A stretch of DNA of 64,000 bases from SBBG01 sp033717875 (GCA_033717875.1 JADDKJ010000010.1:27510-91509), one strand, 5' to 3'. Positions 16,254-25,619 are shown, numbered from the stretch's first letter. Numbers and translations are program-made. Notes: a model not told the origin generated them from the sequence alone.

Positions 16254-17252
16254 TTAAACCACCCCTGCCCGCAGCAGGTCGTGCATGTGCAGCGCACCAA
16301 CCAGCGCATCATTTTCGTCGACCACCAACAAAGCGCTGATTTTGTGCGTCTGCATGATCTGCAAGGCGTCCACCGCCAGCTTGTCGGGATGCACGGTCTT
16401 GCAGCGGCGCGTCATCAGTTCGGCGATGCTGGCGGTGCGCACATCCACGCCGTGATCCAGGGTGCGGCGCAGGTCGCCGTCGGTGAAAATGCCCAGCGCA
16501 TGGCCGTGTTCATCGACCACGGCGGTCATGCCCAGGCCCTTGCGCGTCATCTCCACCAGCGCTTCCTTGAGGGGAGCATTCTCGCGCACCTTGGGGATGC
16601 GCTCGCCGGTGTGCATGATGTCCCTGATCAACAATAGCAACCGCCGCCCCAGCCGCCCGCCGGGGTGCGAGCGCGCAAAATCCTCGGCGGTGAAGCCGCG
16701 CGCTTCGAGCAATGCGACCGCCAGGGCATCGCCCATCGCCAGCGTCGCGGTGGTGCTCGATGTGGGGGCGAGACCGAGCGGACAGGCCTCCTGCGCCACG
16801 CTCACGTCGATGTGCACCGTCGCGGCGCGCGCCAGGTTGGAGGCGGGATTGCCGGTCAAGGCGATGAGCGGCACACCCAAGCGCTTGATGAGCGGCAGGA
16901 TGGTGAGGATTTCCTCGGTCTCGCCGGAGTTGGACAAGGCCAGCACCACGTCGCGCGCCGTGATCATGCCCAGGTCGCCGTGGCTGGCCTCGCCGGGATG
17001 AACGAAAAACGCCGGGCTGCCAGTGCTCGCCAGCGTCGCGGCGAGCTTGCTGCCAATATGGCCGGACTTGCCCATGCCAAGCACCACGATGCGCCCGTCG
17101 CAGTGCAGCATGTGCCGGCAGGCTGCAACGAAATTGGCGTCGATGCGCGCCGCCAGCGCCGCAACGGACTTAGCTTCGATGTCGATCACCGCGAGGCCGA
17201 GTTGTTGCAGCTTTTGCGCTTCGGTCTGTGCGTCTTGTGGTACGGCTTGCAT
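16254..17252 (-). CDS. kdsD: D-arabinose-5-phosphate isomerase (KdsD/KpsF family)
   Basis: A 332-residue enzyme converting ribulose-5-phosphate to arabinose-5-phosphate, the first committed step to KDO. An N-terminal SIS sugar-isomerase domain (GMGKSGHIGSKLAATLASTGSPAFF, ALSNSGETEEIL) is followed by two CBS domains, about residues 210-265 and 275-330, that may bind a regulatory nucleotide sugar. It leads the kdsC-lptCAB run with a 23-base gap. The start at 17252 is the only good one in register. Confidence 0.96.
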   Translation of the reverse strand: MQAVPQDAQTEAQKLQQLGLAVIDIEAKSVAALAARIDANFVAACRHMLHCDGRIVVLGMGKSGHIGSKLAATLASTGSPAFFVHPGEASHGDLGMITARDVVLALSNSGETEEILTILPLIKRLGVPLIALTGNPASNLARAATVHIDVSVAQEACPLGLAPTSSTTATLAMGDALAVALLEARGFTAEDFARSHPGGRLGRRLLLLIRDIMHTGERIPKVRENAPLKEALVEMTRKGLGMTAVVDEHGHALGIFTDGDLRRTLDHGVDVRTASIAELMTRRCKTVHPDKLAVDALQIMQTHKISALLVVDENDALVGALHMHDLLRAGVV

Positions 17253-17277
17253 GTTCGATGGCGCCCTACGGCAAACT

Positions 17278-18144
17278 TCAAAAAAGATAATCCAATACTA
17301 TGCCACAAAAAATCGCCGCGCCGAACCCGTTATTGTTCAGAAACGCCTTGAAACACCCCGGCGCATCGCGGCTGCGGATCAGGTATTGCTGATAAACGGC
17401 GAATCCGCCCGCCGCCGCCAGGCCAAGATAATAAAACAGCCCCAGCGCCAATTGCCTGCCGGCAAGCAGCATCGCCACGAAAAACATCACCTGGATGATG
17501 CCGATGATCATGCGGTCGGCCTCGCCGAACAGAATGGCGGTGGATTTGACGCCGATCTTCAGATCATCGGGCCGATCGACCATCGCATACATGGTGTCAT
17601 ACGCGGTGGCCCACAGCACCGTGGCGATGAACAGCAGCCACGCGGCCTGAGGGATCGCGCCGGTCTGCGCCGCGAACACCATCGGCACCGCCCAGCCGAA
17701 CGCCGCGCCCAGGAACACCTGCGGCAGATGGGTGTAGCGCTTGGTGAAGGGATACAGCGCCGCCAGCAGCGCCGCGACGAACGACAGCATGATGGTCAGC
17801 CCGTTCATCGTCAGCACCAGGCCGAACGCCACCAGACAAAGCACCACAAACAGCACCAGCGCTTCCTTCGGCGACACGCGCCCGGCGGCGATGGGGCGCT
17901 CCCGGGTGCGCGTGACGTGCGGGTCGAAGTCACGGTCGGCATAATCATTAATGACGCATCCTGCCGAGCGCATCAGCACCACGCCCAGCACAAAGACGAT
18001 GAACACCAGCACATTCGGGCGACCCTGTCCGGCGATCCACAGCGCCCACAACGTCGGCCACAGCAGCAGGTAAATGCCGACCGGGCGGTTGAGCCGCATC
18101 AGCAGGGCGTATTGGCGCAGGCGCTCTTTGGTCTCAGGATTCAT
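17278..18144 (-). CDS. ubiA: 4-hydroxybenzoate octaprenyltransferase
   Basis: A 288-residue integral membrane prenyltransferase that joins 4-hydroxybenzoate to the polyprenyl tail in ubiquinone synthesis. It has about eight hydrophobic segments. The two Asp-rich prenyl-diphosphate motifs are visible: NDYADRDFDPHVTRT (NDxxDxxxD) and DRPDDLKIGVKST. Its start overlaps the end of ubiC by 11 bases, so the first two steps of ubiquinone ring assembly are encoded by one transcript. Confidence 0.96.
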   Translation of the reverse strand: MNPETKERLRQYALLMRLNRPVGIYLLLWPTLWALWIAGQGRPNVLVFIVFVLGVVLMRSAGCVINDYADRDFDPHVTRTRERPIAAGRVSPKEALVLFVVLCLVAFGLVLTMNGLTIMLSFVAALLAALYPFTKRYTHLPQVFLGAAFGWAVPMVFAAQTGAIPQAAWLLFIATVLWATAYDTMYAMVDRPDDLKIGVKSTAILFGEADRMIIGIIQVMFFVAMLLAGRQLALGLFYYLGLAAAGGFAVYQQYLIRSRDAPGCFKAFLNNNGFGAAIFCGIVLDYLF

Positions 18145-18715
18145 CCGAATATTTCACCAGATCCGGCAAAAACATCTCGCTCACCAGCAATGGTTTGCCT
18201 TGCAGGTAAAACACCGACCGCCGCCCCCAGATTTCCCGGGGCCGCGACGCCAGCCCCCGCGCCGCCATTTCGAACACCGGCTGACCGGCGGCAAGGCGCG
18301 CGACCTCCATCTCCTCGCGGCGCATCGACTTGTCGGCGAACAACACCTCCCCCAGTGGCTTGCTGCCCAGGCGCTCCAAGCGGCGTTGCGCGCCGCTCAA
18401 GGTGCGCAACGGGATCACGGTGCGCGCGAACACCCATGGCCGGCCATCGCACACCAGATACACCATGCGGATGAGCGCACCGCCGGGCCGGCGCATCCCC
18501 AGCGCCATGCGCTCATCGCGCAGCGGCCGGCCCCGAGTCTGGCCGACCACCCGCACCTCCAGACGCCCCCGGCACGCCTGGCGCAGCCGCTGCGTCAGCG
18601 AAGTGGGATCGAACAACCAGGACAATAGCATCGGCGACACCTGCCTCAACGGCAATCGCCGCCTCGACCGCCATGCTTGCGTTACCCCAAACCTGTTCAA
18701 CCTCTTTTGCTTCAT
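18134..18715 (-). CDS. ubiC: Chorismate pyruvate-lyase
   Basis: A 193-residue enzyme that splits chorismate to 4-hydroxybenzoate and pyruvate. The family pattern includes LLSWLFDPTSLTQRLRQ, the segment VREVVL-like RVVGQTRGRPLRDERMALGM, and RTVIPLRTLSG with the catalytic arginine. KPLGEVLF lies close to the conserved acidic residue, and the C-terminus (WGRRSVFYLQGKPLLVSEMFLPDL) is typical. The ATG at 18715 has AAGGG five bases upstream; GTG at 18721 is the alternative. Both substrate supply and the next enzyme (ubiA) are coupled here. Confidence 0.93.
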   Translation of the reverse strand: MKQKRLNRFGVTQAWRSRRRLPLRQVSPMLLSWLFDPTSLTQRLRQACRGRLEVRVVGQTRGRPLRDERMALGMRRPGGALIRMVYLVCDGRPWVFARTVIPLRTLSGAQRRLERLGSKPLGEVLFADKSMRREEMEVARLAAGQPVFEMAARGLASRPREIWGRRSVFYLQGKPLLVSEMFLPDLVKYSDES

Positions 18716-18752
18716 TGACACCCTTGAAATCCAACCCGCCCTTCAGCAATAA

Positions 18753-18885
18753 ATGTAGGGCGGGTTAGCGTTTTTCGCGTAACCCGCCAGCCGTGCGAAG
18801 CACACAACGCATTTTTTCAATTGAGTGCCTGACGGCACGGCTGGCGGGTTACGACGCTGAAAAGAGCGTCTAACCCGCCCTACAT
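18753..18885 (+). repeat. REP-like element R3, full length
   Basis: A 133-bp element starting ATGTAGGGCGGGTTAGCG and ending TAACCCGCCCTACAT. The two ends are inverted repeats, and each also forms its own hairpin with an internal TAACCCGCC or GGCGGGTTA. The middle contains GTGCGAAGCACACAA and GAGTGCCTGACGGCACGGCTGG. It aligns block by block with R1 (2889-2984, opposite orientation) and its left third with R4 (63173-63225). It sits between ubiC and recG. Confidence 0.85.
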
Positions 18886-18934
18886 CGACTTGCTTCATCG
18901 TTCAACCAAAGGCATTGACGCTGGGTGATCGATA

Positions 18935-21028
18935 TCAAACCTCCCCATACCGCGCCGCCTCACCCAGCCAGCGATCAATCAACCGCGGCACGCGTTCGGG
19001 ATGGCGCTCCAGCAGCAAGCGCGCCGCCTGTTCGACTTTCGGCATCAGCGCCTGATCGCGCAGCAAATCGGCGATATGCAATTGCAGCATACCGCTCTGA
19101 CGCGTGCCCAGCACCTCACCCGGTCCGCGCAGCTCCAGATCGCGGCGCGCGATCTCGAAGCCGTCGCCGGTCTCGCGCAATACCGCCAGACGAGCGCGGC
19201 CGTCCGCCGAAAGAGGGGCATGATACATCAAAACGCAGGTGCTTTTCTGCGCGCCACGCCCGACCCGGCCGCGCAACTGGTGGAGCTGCGCCAGCCCCAG
19301 GCGCTCGGCATTCTCGACCACCATCAGGCTGGCGTTGGGCACGTCCACACCCACCTCGATCACCGTGGTCGCCACCAGCAAGTCGAGCTCCCCGCGCTTG
19401 AAGGCCGCCATGACCGGCTCCTTTTCTTTTGATTTCATGCGTCCGTGCAGCAGGCCGACACGCAACTCGGGCAAGGCATCGGCGAGTTGCGCGGCGGTAT
19501 CCGTCGCCGCCTGGCATTGCAGCACCTCGGATTCCTCGATCAGCGTGCACACCCAGTATGCCTGGCAGCCCGTGCGGCACGCGCCGCGCACCCGCTCTAC
19601 CACCTCGGCACGGCGCGTATCGGATACCGCCACGGTCTCGACCGGCGTGCGGCCCGGCGGCAGCTCGTCGATCACCGAGCTGTCGAGATCGGCATAGGCC
19701 GTCATCGCCAGGGTGCGCGGGATGGGCGTGGCGGTCATGATCAACTGATGCGGATAACAGCCCTCATGACCGCCCTTCTCGCGCAAGGCGAGGCGCTGGT
19801 GCACGCCGAAACGGTGCTGTTCGTCGATCACGATCAGTCCCAGCCGGGCGAATGTCACCCCCTCCTGAAACAGCGCATGCGTGCCCACCGCCACAGCGGC
19901 CGCGCCTTCCGCCAGATGCTCCAGCGACGCGGCGCGCGCCCGGCCCGGCTGCTTGCCCGACAGCCACGCCACCTCGATGCCCAGCGGCTCCAGCCAGCGG
20001 CGAAAGTTCTGCAAATGCTGCTCGGCCAACAGCTCCGTCGGCGCCATCACCGCCGCCTGAAATCCCGCCTCCACCGCATGCAGCACCGCCAGCGCGGCAA
20101 CGACGGTCTTGCCCGAACCAACGTCGCCCTGCACCAAGCGGTGCATGGGATGCGGCCTGCGCATATCCTGTATCACCTCGTCGACCACCCGCCGCTGCGC
20201 GCCGGTCAGGTCGAACGTCAGGTTATCCAGCAATGCCTGCCCCAACCGCCCCGGCGCATCGAGTCGCGGCGCGCGCAAGCGCTCCATCTTGCCGCGCAAC
20301 AGGCGCAGGCTGAGATGGTGAGCCAACAACTCCTCGAAGGCCAGCCGTTGCTGCGCCGGATGGCGGCCTTCCTCCAGCACAGCCAGCGGGGCGTCCGGCG
20401 GCGGGCGATGGACATAAGTCAATGCCTCGACCAGCGGCGGCAGCCGAAGCCGGTCGAGAACTTCCTCCGGCAAAAGCTCCTGCAACACCAAACCATTCGC
20501 CAATCGATCCAGCGCCTGCTGCGTCAGCGCACGCAGCGTATACTGCTGCATGCCCTCCGTCGCCGGATACACCGGCGTCAGGCACTCTTCCACCGCCGCC
20601 GGTTCCGCGCCGTTGATGACGCGGTACTCGGGATGCACCATCTCCAGCATCGCCGGCCCGGAACGCACCTCGCCGAAACAGCGCAACCGCATCCCGGCCT
20701 TGAACCCCGCCTGCTGCTGCGCCGTGAAATAGAAAAACCGCAACAATATCCCGCCGCTGCCATCCGCCAACCGCACCAGCAACATACGCCGCCGGCCAAG
20801 CTTCACCTCACTCAGCAGCACCTCCCCCTCGATCACCGCCTCATCCCCCACCCGCAACGCCCCGATGGGCGCAACACGGGTGCGATCCTGATAGCGCAAG
20901 GGAAGGTGGAACAGCAGATCCTGCACCGTGCGGATACCCAGCCGCCCCAGCCGCTCCGCCATGGCTGGACCGACTCGCTTAAGGGCGGCGACGGGGAGAG
21001 CATCGAGAGCGGCGTGTGTTGAATCCAT
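18935..21028 (-). CDS. recG: ATP-dependent DNA helicase RecG
   Basis: A 697-residue branch-migration helicase that remodels stalled replication forks and Holliday junctions. An N-terminal wedge/OB domain (KRVGPAMAERLGRLGIRTVQDLLFHLPLRYQDR) precedes the superfamily 2 motor: Walker A QGDVGSGKTVVAAL, DEQH box VIDEQHRFGVHQR, motif III TATPIPRTLAM and motif VI QLRGRVGRG. The start at 21028 (MDSTHAALDAL) fits the E. coli length (693); an upstream in-frame start at 21079 would add 17 poorly conserved residues. It is a single gene with a large gap upstream. Confidence 0.96.
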   Translation of the reverse strand: MDSTHAALDALPVAALKRVGPAMAERLGRLGIRTVQDLLFHLPLRYQDRTRVAPIGALRVGDEAVIEGEVLLSEVKLGRRRMLLVRLADGSGGILLRFFYFTAQQQAGFKAGMRLRCFGEVRSGPAMLEMVHPEYRVINGAEPAAVEECLTPVYPATEGMQQYTLRALTQQALDRLANGLVLQELLPEEVLDRLRLPPLVEALTYVHRPPPDAPLAVLEEGRHPAQQRLAFEELLAHHLSLRLLRGKMERLRAPRLDAPGRLGQALLDNLTFDLTGAQRRVVDEVIQDMRRPHPMHRLVQGDVGSGKTVVAALAVLHAVEAGFQAAVMAPTELLAEQHLQNFRRWLEPLGIEVAWLSGKQPGRARAASLEHLAEGAAAVAVGTHALFQEGVTFARLGLIVIDEQHRFGVHQRLALREKGGHEGCYPHQLIMTATPIPRTLAMTAYADLDSSVIDELPPGRTPVETVAVSDTRRAEVVERVRGACRTGCQAYWVCTLIEESEVLQCQAATDTAAQLADALPELRVGLLHGRMKSKEKEPVMAAFKRGELDLLVATTVIEVGVDVPNASLMVVENAERLGLAQLHQLRGRVGRGAQKSTCVLMYHAPLSADGRARLAVLRETGDGFEIARRDLELRGPGEVLGTRQSGMLQLHIADLLRDQALMPKVEQAARLLLERHPERVPRLIDRWLGEAARYGEV

Positions 21029-21664
21029 TTCAGGAATAATTGTGTGAAACTGGAAACCCGGACGAACCCTGCGCATCACGGAAATTGTTGCGCGAATAGA
21101 GGGTTGTGTTGATTTTAGCTGATGTTTAGGCTGGGTGGTGGGGTTTATAAGTAGTGAGCGGGGATTTCAGGTAATTAGCGCCGGGGGGGGGCGTGCCAAC
21201 CAGTAAGCAACGAGCCCGAAACGGTGAAAATGTAACCCAACAATTCGAACAAAGCCTCGCTCAGGCGCGCCCCTTTGAGCGGCGCGTTCCAGGGATTGAT
21301 CACAAAACGGCCGGCCCTGCGCTGCCGTTGCTGCGGCGGCGAAATGAGGATCGTGCGGACACGGATCCCGCCACGGTGGGGGCTGCCGCCTCCACCGGTG
21401 GGGGTGACGAGGCCCCCGGTGATGTGACGCGCACACGCCCTTGCCGGCGCCGGACGATCCATCCGCATCCCTCGGCAGAGGGGCGCGGCTAGCCTGAATA
21501 CCGGCGCCATCGACAAAAAACACTTCCGCGATGATCTTTTGTTGCCGCAACGGCAACCCTGAACACCCACGCGTGAAGCCCTGCCCCCCCTGACAGGGTT
21601 TCACGCCGGTGAAGATCAAAAAGATATTTTCATAGCCACCGCATCACCCCAACACCGGGCTTGT

Positions 21665-21682
21665 CCAACTGAGGTTTTTAGG
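21665..21682 (+). mobile_element. Solo terminus of the fold-back element
   Basis: CCAACTGAGGTTTTTAGG matches the terminal repeat of the 182-bp element (CCAACCGAGGTTTTTAGG) at 17 of 18 positions. No second terminus or internal stem is found within the next few hundred bases, so this looks like a decayed or incompletely deleted copy. Confidence 0.55.
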
Positions 21683-21780
21683 CTCAATGGCCACTTGGCG
21701 TCGGGAGGATGACAGCCTCTTGACCGGATGCTGAAGAGCGACAAAGTGTCGATTTCGGTCAGATCGGTGATTCAATCGGA

Positions 21781-21818
21781 TTTCGACATTAGCGGGCTAT
21801 TGAACGCTAATGTCGAAA
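21781..21818. other. Perfect 14-bp inverted repeat downstream of glmS
   Basis: TTTCGACATTAGCG (21781-21794) and CGCTAATGTCGAAA (21805-21818) are perfectly complementary around a 10-base spacer. On the minus strand this lies about 75 bases after the glmS stop codon and could end that transcript, but no T-run follows. A protein-binding or recombination site is equally possible. Confidence 0.5.
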
Positions 21819-21892
21819 ACTGTTTCTAGTTTGACAGACTTTATTCTTATCCGACCCACTTTATTTGTCGGAGTCAGTTGCCGTAATCTTAA

Positions 21893-23722
21893 CTACTCCA
21901 CCGTCACCGACTTCGCCAAATTACGCGGCTTGTCGACATCGGTGCCTTTCTGCAACGCGGCGTGGTAGGCGAGCATCTGCACCGGAATGGCGTGGACGAT
22001 GGGTGAGAGGACGCCGACGTGGCGGGGGGTGCGGATGACGTGGACGCCTTCGCTTTCGGCGAAGTGGCTGTCGAGGTCGGCGAAGACGAACAGTTCGCCG
22101 CCGCGGGCGCGCACTTCCTGCATGTTGGACTTCACTTTTTCCAGCAGCGCGTCGTTCGGCGCGATCACGACCACCGGCATGTCGCTGTCCACCAGCGCCA
22201 GCGGGCCGTGCTTCAATTCGCCGGCCGGATAAGCCTCGGCGTGGATGTAGGAAATTTCCTTGAGTTTGAGCGCGCCTTCCAGGGCGATCGGATAGTGGAC
22301 GCCACGGCCGAGGAACAAGGCGTGATGCTTGGGCGCGAAGGCCTTGGCCCACTCGGCGACTTGCGGCTCCAGGTTGAGGGCATGCTGCACGCTGCCGGGC
22401 AGATGGCGCAGCGAGTCGCGGTATTCCGCTTCGCTCTCCGGCGTCAGCAGGCCGCGCACCTTGGCGAGCGTCACCGCCAGCGTGAACAGCGCGGCGAGCT
22501 GAGTGGTGAAGGCCTTGGTGGAAGCGACGCCGATTTCCGCCCCGGCGCGGGTGTAAAACACCAGCTTCGAGGCGCGCGGAATGGCGCTCTCCTGCACGTT
22601 GCAGATCGACAGGGTATTGCTTTGCCCCAGAGACTTGGCGTGCTTGAGGGCCTCCATGGTATCCAGTGTCTCACCGGACTGGGAGATGGTGATGATGAGT
22701 TGACGGGGATTGGGTACCGATTCGCGATAACGGTATTCACTGGCGATCTCCACCGCCATCGGCACTTTGGCGATGGCCTCGACCCAGTATTTGGCGGTGA
22801 GCCCGGCGTAGAAGCTCGTGCCTGCGGCGAGGATCAGCACGCTGTCGATATCTCTGAAAACGGCCTCCGCATCGGCGCCGAACAATATCGGATCGAAACC
22901 CTCGCCAGCAATGATCGGCTCGATGGTGTCGGTGAGCGCGCGCGGCTGTTCGTGGATTTCCTTTTGCATGAAGTGGCTGTAGGGACCCAGCTCCATCGAG
23001 GCGAGCGAAACATCGCTGACGTGCACCGGCCGCTCGGCACTCGCCCCGGTTTTGTCGACGATGGTGACGTGGTCGCGCCCGATCTCGGCGACATCGCCTT
23101 CGTCGAGATAGATCACGCGGCGCGTCGATGACAGCACGGCGGAAACATCCGAGGCGATGAAGTTCTCGCCCTCGCCCAGACCGATGAGCAGCGGACAACC
23201 GACGCGGGCGCAAGTCATGATCCCGGGCGAGGCAAGCGCCACCGCGCCGATGGCATAGGCGCCGACCAGCTCGGTCACGGCGCGGCGCGTCGCGATGAAC
23301 AGGTCGCCGCATTGTTTGAAATGATAATGGATGAGATGCGCGATCACCTCGGTGTCGGTCTGCGACTCGAAGGTATAGCCCAACGCCGTGAGACGGGCGC
23401 GGTGTTCGTCGTGGTTCTCGATGATGCCATTGTGCACCACGGCGATCTCGCCGTGAGAGATGTGCGGATGGGCGTTGTATTCGGTGACGCCGCCATGCGT
23501 CGCCCAGCGCGTGTGGCCGATGCCGACGAAACCCTGCAAGCCCTCGGCGGCCGCCTTGGCCTGCATGTCGGCGACGCGGCCCACCGAGCGCACGCGCTTG
23601 ATGTCGCCATTGAGAACCGCCACACCCGCCGAGTCGTAACCGCGGTATTCGAGACGGCTCAGGCCCTCGACCAGAATGGGAACGACGTTGCGTTGCGCGA
23701 CGGCGCCGACGATGCCACACAT
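21893..23722 (-). CDS. glmS: Glutamine-fructose-6-phosphate aminotransferase
   Basis: A 609-residue enzyme making glucosamine-6-phosphate, the entry to peptidoglycan and LPS amino-sugars. The N-terminal glutaminase domain begins MCGIVGAVAQRNV, so the start at 23722 exposes the catalytic Cys2; GIGHTRWATHG and HNGIIENH are the glutamine site. Two SIS domains follow (AGTSFYAGLTAKYW, ISQSGETLDTM, VASTKAFTTQL), and the C-terminus ends DKPRNLAKSVTVE. It lies 12 bases after glmU, so the two steps of UDP-GlcNAc synthesis are co-transcribed. Confidence 0.98.
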   Translation of the reverse strand: MCGIVGAVAQRNVVPILVEGLSRLEYRGYDSAGVAVLNGDIKRVRSVGRVADMQAKAAAEGLQGFVGIGHTRWATHGGVTEYNAHPHISHGEIAVVHNGIIENHDEHRARLTALGYTFESQTDTEVIAHLIHYHFKQCGDLFIATRRAVTELVGAYAIGAVALASPGIMTCARVGCPLLIGLGEGENFIASDVSAVLSSTRRVIYLDEGDVAEIGRDHVTIVDKTGASAERPVHVSDVSLASMELGPYSHFMQKEIHEQPRALTDTIEPIIAGEGFDPILFGADAEAVFRDIDSVLILAAGTSFYAGLTAKYWVEAIAKVPMAVEIASEYRYRESVPNPRQLIITISQSGETLDTMEALKHAKSLGQSNTLSICNVQESAIPRASKLVFYTRAGAEIGVASTKAFTTQLAALFTLAVTLAKVRGLLTPESEAEYRDSLRHLPGSVQHALNLEPQVAEWAKAFAPKHHALFLGRGVHYPIALEGALKLKEISYIHAEAYPAGELKHGPLALVDSDMPVVVIAPNDALLEKVKSNMQEVRARGGELFVFADLDSHFAESEGVHVIRTPRHVGVLSPIVHAIPVQMLAYHAALQKGTDVDKPRNLAKSVTVE

Positions 23723-23733
23723 ATTTTTGTCTC

Positions 23734-25098
23734 CTACTTCTTCTTCACCGGGCGTTTCCACCCCTGTCTCGTTTGCTGCGGCATTCGGCTCAGTGTCAGT
23801 TCACCGGGCGGTGCATCGCGGGTGATGGTCGACCCCGCACCAATGGTCGCACCCGCGCCCACCGTCACCGGCGCGACGAGCTGCGTATCCGAGCCGATGA
23901 AAGCGTCGTCGCCGATCACCGTGCGATGCTTGTTCGCACCGTCGTAATTGCAGGTGATGGTACCCGCGCCGACATTGACGTTCGCACCTATTGTCGCATC
24001 GCCAACATAACTCAGATGATTGATCTTCGAGCCCCGGCCAACCTCGGCCTTCTTGATCTCGACGAAATTGCCGATGTGCACATCGGCCGCCAGATGCGTC
24101 TCGGGACGGATGCGGGCGAACGGTCCGATGCGGCTGCCCGCGCCGATCACGGCATCCTCGATCACGCAATTGGGCAGGATTTCGACATCATCCCCCACCG
24201 TGGTATTGCGGATCACCACACCGGCGCCGATCTTCACGCCGTTGCCCAGCGTGACCTTGCCTTCGATAACCACATTCACGTCAATGACCACATCGGTGCC
24301 CGCGTTCAGTTCACCGCGCAAATCGAAGCGCGCCGGATCGCGCAGTGTCACACCGGCGAGCATCAGGCACTGCGCCTGCCGCTGCTGATAATGGCGTTCC
24401 ATCTCCGCAAGCTGCGCGCGGTTGTTGACGCCCATCACCTCCTGCACCGACGAAGGCGCGACCGTTTCGATTTTCACGCCGTCGCGCACCGCCATGGCGA
24501 TGATGTCGGTCAGATAATACTCGCCCTGGGCGTTATTGTTATCGAGCGCCGCCAGCCATTTCTCGAGGTTGTCGCCCGTCACCGCCAAAATACCGGTATT
24601 GATCTCGCGGACGCGGCGCTCGTCGATGCTGGCATCCTTCTGCTCGACGATGCGCACCACGCGGCCTTGCCCATCGCGCAGAATGCGGCCATAGCCAGCC
24701 GGGTCATCCAGCGTCACGGTCAACAGCCCCAGACTATCGCGCCGGGCCGCCGCGACCACCTGCCGGAGCGTCTCCGCCATGATCAACGGCACATCGCCGT
24801 ACAGCACCAGCACCACGTCGTTGGCGTCCACATGCGGCAACGCCTGGGCCACGGCATGGCCGGTACCAAGCTGCGCGGCCTGCTCCACCCAACCCACGTC
24901 GAGATTGGCCAAGGCGGCGCGCACCCGCTCGCCGCCATGACCATAAACCACCTGAACACGTCGCGCATCGAGCTGATGCGCGGTATCGATCACATGCACC
25001 ACCATCGGCTTGCCGCCGACTTCGTGCAACACCTTGGGCAACCTGGAACGCATCCGCGTTCCAGCCCCGGCGGCGAGGATAATGACATTAAGACTCAT
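23734..25098 (-). CDS. glmU: Bifunctional UDP-N-acetylglucosamine pyrophosphorylase / glucosamine-1-phosphate acetyltransferase
   Basis: A 454-residue two-domain enzyme. The N-terminal pyrophosphorylase has LAAGAGTRMRSRLPKVLH, QLGTGHAV and LYGDVPLI. The C-terminal left-handed beta-helix acetyltransferase shows hexapeptide repeats from about residue 250 (GNGVKIGAGVVIRNTTVGDD, NFVEIKKAEVGRGSKINHLSYVGDA, NYDGANKHRTVIGDD). The start at 25098 (MSLNVIILAAG) fits the family. It lies downstream of the ATP synthase operon terminator and upstream of glmS, the classic atp-glmUS order. Confidence 0.97.
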   Translation of the reverse strand: MSLNVIILAAGAGTRMRSRLPKVLHEVGGKPMVVHVIDTAHQLDARRVQVVYGHGGERVRAALANLDVGWVEQAAQLGTGHAVAQALPHVDANDVVLVLYGDVPLIMAETLRQVVAAARRDSLGLLTVTLDDPAGYGRILRDGQGRVVRIVEQKDASIDERRVREINTGILAVTGDNLEKWLAALDNNNAQGEYYLTDIIAMAVRDGVKIETVAPSSVQEVMGVNNRAQLAEMERHYQQRQAQCLMLAGVTLRDPARFDLRGELNAGTDVVIDVNVVIEGKVTLGNGVKIGAGVVIRNTTVGDDVEILPNCVIEDAVIGAGSRIGPFARIRPETHLAADVHIGNFVEIKKAEVGRGSKINHLSYVGDATIGANVNVGAGTITCNYDGANKHRTVIGDDAFIGSDTQLVAPVTVGAGATIGAGSTITRDAPPGELTLSRMPQQTRQGWKRPVKKK

Positions 25099-25122
25099 AG
25101 CAATTCCAGAGTATAAAAACAC

Positions 25123-25148
25123 AAAAAGGCCGTCATCACGGCCTTTTT
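25123..25148. terminator. Rho-independent terminator after atpC
   Basis: AAAAAGGCCGT, the loop CATC and ACGGCCTTTTT form a perfect 11-base stem with a T-run on both strands. On the minus strand it lies downstream of atpC and just before glmU, so it should end the ATP synthase transcript. A separate promoter for glmU-glmS is then expected in the short space after it. Confidence 0.9.
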
Positions 25149-25196
25149 GCTTTTCTCAACTGAATATAGACACACCCAGCGGGACAACTCCACAAA

Positions 25197-25619
25197 CTAT
25201 CGCCCCCGTTTGCGCATCCGCTCGATGGCCTGTAATTGCGCCACCGCCTCGGCCAGCTCGGACTGGGCCTGTGCCCACTCGAACTCCGAGGTCTTGTCCG
25301 CCAGCATCTGCTCGGCGCGGTGCTTGGCTTCCAGTGCCTTGGCCTCGTCGAGGTTTTCGGCGCGTTCGGCGGTGTCGCTGAGCACGGTGATGGTATGGGG
25401 CTGAACCTCGAGGATACCGCCGGAGATGTAAAAGGACTCCTCCGCGCCCTCCGCGGTACGCACGCGCACCTCGCCGGGCTTGAGCCGGGTCAGCAGCGGG
25501 GCGTGGCGCGGCAGGATGCCGAGTTCGCCCATTACGCCGGGGGCGAACACCATGTGCGCGGGACCGGAGAAGATCTCGGCCTCGGCGCTGACGATGTCGA
25601 CATGCATGGTCATAGGCAT
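25197..25619 (-). CDS. atpC: F1F0 ATP synthase epsilon subunit
   Basis: A 140-residue central-stalk subunit. The N-terminal beta sandwich (MHVDIVSAEAEIFSGPAHMVFAPGVMGELGILPRHAPLLT) is followed by the C-terminal two-helix domain (ENLDEAKALEAKHRAEQML) that can inhibit ATP hydrolysis. It is the last gene of the atp operon, 56 bases after atpD, and is followed by a strong terminator. Confidence 0.97.
   Translation of the reverse strand: MPMTMHVDIVSAEAEIFSGPAHMVFAPGVMGELGILPRHAPLLTRLKPGEVRVRTAEGAEESFYISGGILEVQPHTITVLSDTAERAENLDEAKALEAKHRAEQMLADKTSEFEWAQAQSELAEAVAQLQAIERMRKRGR

Larger units (their letters stand above)
21029..21892. other. Gene-poor 860-base interval between recG and glmS
   Basis: No convincing gene is seen on either strand. 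Open frames at 21167-21619 are rich in Arg and Pro with no recognisable motif, and runs such as GGGGGGG and CCCCCCC suggest decay or non-coding DNA. The interval contains a lone terminus of the fold-back element (21665-21682), a 14-bp perfect hairpin (21781-21818) and a smaller TCCGAC/GTCGGA hairpin near 21848-21871. Confidence 0.6.

Noticed and set aside
21167..21619. Minus-strand frame that looked like a decayed transposase (FFVDGAGIQAS)
   Set aside because: The short resemblance to a DDE-type start is not supported by any later catalytic motif; the rest is Arg/Pro-rich. It was left as non-coding.
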